DNA of 11,834 nucleotides. It comes from Desulfobacteraceae bacterium. GTDB taxonomy: Bacteria; Desulfobacterota; Desulfobacteria; Desulfobacterales; DAOWNP01. The position numbers and the translations under genes were made by a program. The notes under the pieces are model-generated. The model did no database searches. It was not told where the DNA came from and saw only the letters and a program-made list of their open reading frames with translations. The first letter of the stretch is position 1. Each line of letters starts with the position of its first letter. Shown piece by piece: positions 6,823 through 11,834 of the stretch. Location: contig DAOWNP010000038.1 in the NCBI GenBank assembly GCA_030642545.1, positions 1-11,834 of the forward strand, read 5' to 3'.

Positions 6823-8803
6823 GCTTAAGCTTTCTACTAAATTAAACATAGCTATATCTATTTCAATCGCATTTGTATTGCTAATTTTTGGATGGTTTTA
6901 TCTTTTATATGAAGAGAATAAAATTTTAGATATTTTTAAAAAACATGTAACAACTATTGGGGTAAATCTTGCTCATAATTCTGAATTTGGATTATTAAGT
7001 CTTAATAAAAAAGATCTTATGTTGTTTTTAGATGGTATTTTAACAGAAGATGCGGTATTTGCATCGGCTATTTTAGATGACAGGAACAAAGTAGTTGTAT
7101 TAAAAACAAAAGAAGATGTATTTGACCCTGTTTTTTTTAAAAATTATGTAAAAAAATATTCAAGAAAACAAAACAGTAAAATTATACAGACCAAAAGAAC
7201 AGTTATAAAAAAAAATCCTTATCTTATGGTGTCAGCTCCTGCTTTTACAGTGTTTGCACAGGAAGATAGCTTGGATAATTTTTGGCCGGATATGCAAAAC
7301 AGGTATCAACAAAAGAATGAGTATCTTGGGCATATAGTATTGTGTATTGCATTGGAGCCAATATTACAAGAATTGTCCAGAGTGCGTATTATCTATTTTG
7401 GTGCTATTTTTCTATTAATTTTAATTATTTCTCTGCTTATTATGTTTTTTAATAAAAAAATGATAATTAATCCTATTAATAAACTTATATGTGGCACAAA
7501 AAAAATAGGCAGCGGTAACCTTGATTTTAAATTTGATTTTAAAAGTGAGGACGAAATAGGTTTTCTTGCAGATAGTTTTAATGAAATGGCTGAAAATCTT
7601 AAATTTAATCATCAGAACCTGTTAAAAGAAAAAAATTTCAGTGACCAGTTAATAGACAGTCAAAAGGATATGTTATTTGTGCTTGATGTAAATGGTTTTG
7701 TTATAAAGTGCAATACAATGGGAATTACAGCTTCAGGATATACAGAAGAAGAGTTACTTTTAAAACCTGCTGTAATGCTTTTTTATAATCTGTTTGATGC
7801 GAGACAAAAGGTATACAACGAGTTGCTTGCAGGTAAAGTTGTATATGATTGGGAAACAGAAGCCATATCTAAAGGCGGGAAATTTGTCTCCTTCTCAGTT
7901 AACGGAGCACCTTTAATAGATAATAAAGGGAAGGTTGTCGGAGCTATTTGTGTTGGAAGAGATATTACAGAAAGACTAAGGATGGAAAAAAAGCTTAAAG
8001 AGTATGCACAGAATCTTGAAGGAATGGTTAAATCTCGTACTAAAGAGTTAAAACTTGCTGAAGCTCAGTTAATTCATTCAAGTAAACTTGTCTCTCTTGG
8101 TGAGATGGCAGCAGGAATAGCTCATGAAATTAATCAGCCGCTCAATGTTATAAGAATAGCTTCAAGCGGAGTACTGCATTTTTTGAGAAAAGGAAAACCT
8201 GTAACAAGAGAGATGTTTGAAGATGAGCTTCTAAATATTGATGGACAAATAAACAGGATTACTAAAATTATTGATCATATGCGGTTGTTTACTATTAAAT
8301 CAAAGGTTGAACATACACAAGAGATAGATATTAATAAACCCTTAGAAGATTCACTAAGTTTTGTAAATCAGCAGCTTCGAATAAATCAGGTAAAGGTTCG
8401 TATGGATTTGGAAAAATCGTTGCCTATGATTTTGGCAGATGCCAATAAACTTGAACAGGTATTTTTAAATATCATAGCAAATGCAAAAGATGCTATGATA
8501 GATAATAAAGGTCTTGAAAAACAGTTATATATAAAATCATTTACACAAAACGATTATGTTGTTGTAACAATAAAAGATACAGGCAGCGGAATCCCGGAAG
8601 AAAACAGAGATAAAATTTTTGAACCTTTTTTTACATCAAAAGATCCAGGCAAAGGAACTGGCCTTGGTATGAGCATAAGCTATGGAATTATTAATGGATT
8701 CTCAGGAGAACTTACTTTTGAGACAGAAGAAAATGTAGGTACTGTTTTTACGATAAAATTACCGGTATGCTCAAAAAATAAAATACTTAAAACGGGAATT
8801 TGA
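6806..8803 (+). CDS. Membrane sensor histidine kinase (periplasmic sensor-HAMP-PAS-HisKA-HATPase)
   Basis: A 665-residue inner-membrane kinase. Order of parts: transmembrane helix about 14-34; periplasmic sensor region about 35-193, whose 'VNLAHNSEFGLLSLNKKDL' followed by a beta-rich segment resembles CHASE8-type sensors (tentative); second transmembrane helix about 195-215; HAMP about 216-270; PAS/PAC about 280-390, ending 'GAICVGRDITER'; a coiled-coil linker; and HisKA with 'GEMAAGIAHEINQPL', phospho-acceptor H440. The ATPase domain shows N-box N555/N559, G1 'DTGSGIP' (591-597), F-box 'FEPFFTSK' (605-612) and G2 'GKGTGLGMS'. All catalytic motifs look intact, and there is no receiver domain. 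The start overlaps the binding-protein gene by 17 nt (AGAAG precedes it by about 9 nt), suggesting translational coupling. The hybrid kinase gene follows after 9 bases and is the likely phosphotransfer partner. Confidence 0.93.
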   Translation: MLYYTKLKLSTKLNIAISISIAFVLLIFGWFYLLYEENKILDIFKKHVTTIGVNLAHNSEFGLLSLNKKDLMLFLDGILTEDAVFASAILDDRNKVVVLKTKEDVFDPVFFKNYVKKYSRKQNSKIIQTKRTVIKKNPYLMVSAPAFTVFAQEDSLDNFWPDMQNRYQQKNEYLGHIVLCIALEPILQELSRVRIIYFGAIFLLILIISLLIMFFNKKMIINPINKLICGTKKIGSGNLDFKFDFKSEDEIGFLADSFNEMAENLKFNHQNLLKEKNFSDQLIDSQKDMLFVLDVNGFVIKCNTMGITASGYTEEELLLKPAVMLFYNLFDARQKVYNELLAGKVVYDWETEAISKGGKFVSFSVNGAPLIDNKGKVVGAICVGRDITERLRMEKKLKEYAQNLEGMVKSRTKELKLAEAQLIHSSKLVSLGEMAAGIAHEINQPLNVIRIASSGVLHFLRKGKPVTREMFEDELLNIDGQINRITKIIDHMRLFTIKSKVEHTQEIDINKPLEDSLSFVNQQLRINQVKVRMDLEKSLPMILADANKLEQVFLNIIANAKDAMIDNKGLEKQLYIKSFTQNDYVVVTIKDTGSGIPEENRDKIFEPFFTSKDPGKGTGLGMSISYGIINGFSGELTFETEENVGTVFTIKLPVCSKNKILKTGI

Positions 8804-8812
8804 GAGGTTTTA

Positions 8813-11194
8813 ATGGGAAAAATTCTTATAGTTGATGATGAGGAACAGATAAGGGAAACTATAAAAAGATATCTTGAAATAGATAATTATGAGATTATCA
8901 GTGCATCAAATACAGATGATGCTATAGATAAATTAAAACAGTTTTGTCCTGAGATTGTGTTGACTGATATAAAAATGCCGGGAAGAGACGGCTTGACTCT
9001 TTTAAAAGAGATAAAAAAGTTTAATACAGAAATTGAAGTGGTTGTTATAACCGGTCATGGAGATCTTAATGCGGCTATAGAAGCATTAAGACTTGGTGCT
9101 TCTGATTTTTTATTAAAACCTGTCGATATTGCTCAACTTGAGTTGATTATAGAAAGAATAATAAAACAAATAAACCTTAAAAAGAAGATAAAATATGTTG
9201 AAAACAGATTTAAAAGGGCAAGAATTATTATTGATTCAATGATTGATTCTATTTGTGTTACTAATATGGATGGGGAAATTATTGATATAAATAATGCATT
9301 ATCAATATTGACAGGCTATTTGAAAGATGAACTTTTAGGAAAAAGTGTTGCTGATTTTATCTCAGGAGATAAATACTTAAAACAATACAGGGAAAGTATG
9401 GATTCTATGTCTGCTGCTAATAAGTCTTCTTTATCTGCAGAGTATCTTATAAAGAGAAAGGATAAAAAAGAAGTATTTATAAGGACAAACACAAATATTG
9501 TAAAAGAGTGGGAAGATGGTCAAAAAGTATTAATTATAGTGTGTCGTGATGAAACTGAAAGTAAAAAAAAAGAGGAGGAGCTTATAGCTGCCAGGGCAGT
9601 GGCTGAAACAGCAAACAGGTTAAAAAGTGAATTTTTGGCAAATATGAGCCATGAAATAAGAACTCCGATGAATGGTGTATTAGGAATGATTACTCTGCTT
9701 CTTGATACAAAGTTAGATAATGAGCAGATGGAATGTGCCAAAATAGCTAAAAACAGTTCTGATAAGTTAATGTTAGTAATAAATGATATTCTTGATTTTT
9801 CTAAAATAGAAGCTGAAAAGCTTATTTTTGAAAATATTGATTTTGATTTATCTTTATTAATGGAAGATTTTATAGAGGATATTAAAGTTTTTGCAGATGA
9901 AAAAAAGTTAGAATTTTTATGTAATATAGATAAAGATGTTCCTTATCAGCTAAACAGTGATCCAAACAGATTAAGGCAGGTTTTATTAAATCTTGCCGGC
10001 AATGCTGTAAAGTTTACTGAAAAAGGGAGTGTTTCTGTTTCGATTTCTGTTGAAGAAGAACGATTAGATGATATTTTATTAAAATTTTCAGTTGTAGATA
10101 CCGGAATGGGTGTAGAAAAAGATAAGATTAAAAATTTATTTACCTCTTTTACTCAGGCAGATGCATCTATGACAAGGAAATTTGGAGGTACAGGACTTGG
10201 TCTTAGCATTTCAAAGAGTCTGGTATCTATGCTTGGTGGAAATATAGGGGTAGAGAGTGAATTTGGCAAGGGTGCTACATTCTGGTTTACTGTATTATTA
10301 AAAAAACAAAAAGAGATGAAAGTTGCTGACAAATTATTATATGACAATCTTATCGGCATAAAAATTTTGGTTATTGATGATTTCAGAATAGACAGACATG
10401 TGGTGATAGAGTATTTGAAATTATGGGGATGTATCTGTTTTGAAGCAAAAAGCGGTGAAGAAGCTCTTAAAATTTTAAAAAACGGGGCATTTATCGAAAA
10501 GCCTTTTGATATTGCTATTTTAGATAAAAAAATGCCTGAAATAGATGGGAATGAGTTATGCAGGAAAATCAGAAAAGAACCGTTATTGAGTGATCTTCCA
10601 CTTATTATGCTGACAGGTAATCCAGATACAGGAGATGCAAAAGAGTCACATGAATCAGGTTTTGACGCATATTTAACAAAACCTGTAAACAGGGCTGTTC
10701 TTTTTGATACTCTGGTTGCTGTATTAAGTAGAAAAAAAACAGATAATAATTTAAAAAAAGAGCTTATAACAAAATATACTGTTAATGAAAATAAAAGAAG
10801 ACAAGCATCAGGTTCAAAAAAGATACTTCTTGTGGAAGATAATCTTGTTAATCAAAAAGTTGCAATAAAGTTTTTAGAAAAAATGGGTTGTCTGATTTCT
10901 GTTGCAGGAACAGGGCGTGAAGCATTAAAAATTCTTGAAAATGATATATTTGATGCTGTGCTTATGGATATTCAGATGCCTGGAATGGATGGATTGACAG
11001 CAACAAGATTGATTCGTGATAAAGAGACAAATGTTTTAGATCATGATGCTCTTGTTATAGCTATGACAGCACATACCATGAAAGGGGACAAAGAAAAATG
11101 TCTCGATGCCGGTATGAATGATTATATTTCAAAACCAATAAGGCCAAAAAACCTGACAGAAGTTCTTTACCGTAACTGGGAAAATAAGTTGTAA
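8813..11194 (+). CDS. Hybrid histidine kinase, REC-PAS-HisKA-HATPase-REC-REC
   Basis: A 793-residue protein with no transmembrane segment or signal peptide, hence cytoplasmic. REC1 (about 3-118) has acidic pocket D8/D9, phospho-acceptor D52, T80 and K102. A PAS domain spans about 134-250 and a short coiled coil about 250-272. The kinase core has 'ANMSHEIRTPMNGV' with H280, N-box N393/N397, G1 'DTGMGV' (429-434) and G2 'GGTGLGLSI' (458-466). REC2 (about 515-638) has D522/D523, D571, T601 and K623. REC3 (about 669-790) has E675/D676, D719, T752 and K774. All phospho-acceptors appear intact. There is no Hpt domain and no DNA-binding or enzymatic output domain. The ATG sits 5 nt after GAGAGG, a strong ribosome-binding site. 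The preceding sensor kinase gene ends 9 bases upstream, so REC1 is the natural target of that kinase; this pairing is inferred. Confidence 0.93.
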   Translation: MGKILIVDDEEQIRETIKRYLEIDNYEIISASNTDDAIDKLKQFCPEIVLTDIKMPGRDGLTLLKEIKKFNTEIEVVVITGHGDLNAAIEALRLGASDFLLKPVDIAQLELIIERIIKQINLKKKIKYVENRFKRARIIIDSMIDSICVTNMDGEIIDINNALSILTGYLKDELLGKSVADFISGDKYLKQYRESMDSMSAANKSSLSAEYLIKRKDKKEVFIRTNTNIVKEWEDGQKVLIIVCRDETESKKKEEELIAARAVAETANRLKSEFLANMSHEIRTPMNGVLGMITLLLDTKLDNEQMECAKIAKNSSDKLMLVINDILDFSKIEAEKLIFENIDFDLSLLMEDFIEDIKVFADEKKLEFLCNIDKDVPYQLNSDPNRLRQVLLNLAGNAVKFTEKGSVSVSISVEEERLDDILLKFSVVDTGMGVEKDKIKNLFTSFTQADASMTRKFGGTGLGLSISKSLVSMLGGNIGVESEFGKGATFWFTVLLKKQKEMKVADKLLYDNLIGIKILVIDDFRIDRHVVIEYLKLWGCICFEAKSGEEALKILKNGAFIEKPFDIAILDKKMPEIDGNELCRKIRKEPLLSDLPLIMLTGNPDTGDAKESHESGFDAYLTKPVNRAVLFDTLVAVLSRKKTDNNLKKELITKYTVNENKRRQASGSKKILLVEDNLVNQKVAIKFLEKMGCLISVAGTGREALKILENDIFDAVLMDIQMPGMDGLTATRLIRDKETNVLDHDALVIAMTAHTMKGDKEKCLDAGMNDYISKPIRPKNLTEVLYRNWENKL

Positions 11195-11197
11195 AAA

Positions 11198-11834
11198 TTA
11201 TATTGAAAATATCTTTGTATTGTGGGGAAAAGGAGGAATCCCTTCTGTTTTATATGTTCGCTCCATTACTGTTATTTTACCTGAGTATTTGATAAGAATA
11301 ATAGAAGAACACCTTGTCCCATAATCTTTGGAAACTATAAAAATTGGTGATAATATCCGTTCCCATGTGCAGCCTATGCCTGTATCTGGAAGTTTTTCTT
11401 TTTGATAAAAAGACCTGTCTCCCAAAATTTCAAAAAGCATTTCAGGATCAAACTCTTTTTGTAAATCAATTATCTCTTCTAACTTTTTTTTTATATTTAA
11501 TACTTTAGGCCATGGGGTATCCAACAGATGATTACTAAGTCCATACAGACCTGGGGACAGCTTTGTTATTTTATCCTGAATGTTTGAATAATAATAAAAA
11601 TCTTTTTTATCTCCAGTTAGAATATTAAAAGGATTATATTTTTTTTTATTTTTTTTTATTTTTTGCAAATATGGTTTTGGTAAAATGTTATTGCACAAAA
11701 AATTTTTAACAAGTAATCCTCTTGAAATGGCATCATCATGCAATGCTTTGGGGTTTCTAAAGTTGGTTACAGCAGAAAAAAGTCCGGTTTTGGTTATACC
11801 TAACCATGTGCCGTTTTCTTTTAGATCGCGTCCT
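11198..11834 (-). CDS. NRDE/TANGO2-family protein, 5' end missing at window edge
   Basis: The minus-strand frame stays open to the right edge and gives 211 residues before the stop at 11198-11200. The start lies beyond the window; a TTG at 11743 is an internal Leu codon, not the start. Edge-side residues read 'GRDLKENGTWLGITKTGLFS' and then 'AVTNFRNP', which is the hallmark of the NRDE (TANGO2) family, followed by 'SRGLLV', 'PGLYGLSNHLLDTPWPKV' and a C-terminal 'ERTYKTEGIPPFP'. The N-terminal catalytic-like Cys and the 'NRDE' motif, usually about 50-60 residues earlier, are outside. Eukaryotic TANGO2 relatives have been linked to haem handling; the bacterial role is not established. The gene converges with the hybrid kinase with only 3 bases between stop codons, so it is not part of that operon. 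A Lys/Asn-rich stretch is encoded by long T-runs (11639-11664). Confidence 0.85.
   Translation of the reverse strand, partial: GRDLKENGTWLGITKTGLFSAVTNFRNPKALHDDAISRGLLVKNFLCNNILPKPYLQKIKKNKKKYNPFNILTGDKKDFYYYSNIQDKITKLSPGLYGLSNHLLDTPWPKVLNIKKKLEEIIDLQKEFDPEMLFEILGDRSFYQKEKLPDTGIGCTWERILSPIFIVSKDYGTRCSSIILIKYSGKITVMERTYKTEGIPPFPHNTKIFSI
11639..11664. repeat. Homopolymeric T tract (9T-A-9T-A-6T) inside the NRDE gene
   Basis: Three long T-runs separated by single A's lie within the coding frame, as A-runs on the coding strand. They encode the Lys-rich segment 'KIKKNKKKY'. Runs of nine identical bases are prone to slippage. The frame as given is intact. Confidence 0.8.

Noticed and set aside
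11198..11743. A 181-codon gene starting at TTG 11743 on the minus strand
   Set aside because: The frame continues upstream to the window edge with clearly family-conserved residues (TWLG, TNFRNP), so the true start is outside the window.

Overview
This 11.8 kb window comes from an AT-rich bacterial chromosome: coding regions look to be about 30% G+C and the longest spacer about 13% by hand count. A TonB-dependent outer-membrane receptor, a periplasmic binding protein and membrane-bound kinases mark the organism as Gram-negative. The gene set and sensor architecture would fit a Desulfobacterota/Desulfobacterales-like bacterium. That placement is an inference, because no rRNA or taxonomic marker is present.

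Layout. Bases 1-521 (minus) hold the N-terminal part of a Ste24/CAAX-type M48 protease that runs off the left edge. A very AT-rich divergent spacer (522-720) separates it from two housekeeping genes on the plus strand: der (EngA, ribosome-assembly GTPase, 721-2091) and rarA (mgsA-type AAA+ ATPase, 2140-3456). A spacer with a plausible sigma-70 promoter and a 16-bp palindrome leads into a TonB-dependent receptor (3627-5624). Bases 5625-5871 contain what looks like the collapsed remnant of a second TonB receptor (5738-5841): it keeps a signal-peptide-like start, the mature N-terminus and possibly the last codons. Next come three tightly packed genes: a PF04392-type periplasmic binding protein (5872-6822), a membrane sensor histidine kinase (6806-8803, 17-nt overlap) and a REC-PAS-HisKA-HATPase-REC-REC hybrid kinase (8813-11194). 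At the right edge, a minus-strand NRDE/TANGO2-family gene meets the hybrid kinase tail to tail and runs off the window.

How they may work together. The binding protein has no permease or ATPase partner here, but it is joined by overlap to a kinase with a periplasmic sensor region. The simplest reading is a sensory unit: receptor brings ligand across the outer membrane, binding protein captures it, sensor kinase reads it, and the hybrid protein continues the phosphorelay. No DNA-binding output domain and no Hpt domain is encoded in the window, so the final output is unknown. I found no tRNA, rRNA, CRISPR array, insertion sequence or phage gene. No gene-free stretch exceeds 300 bases.
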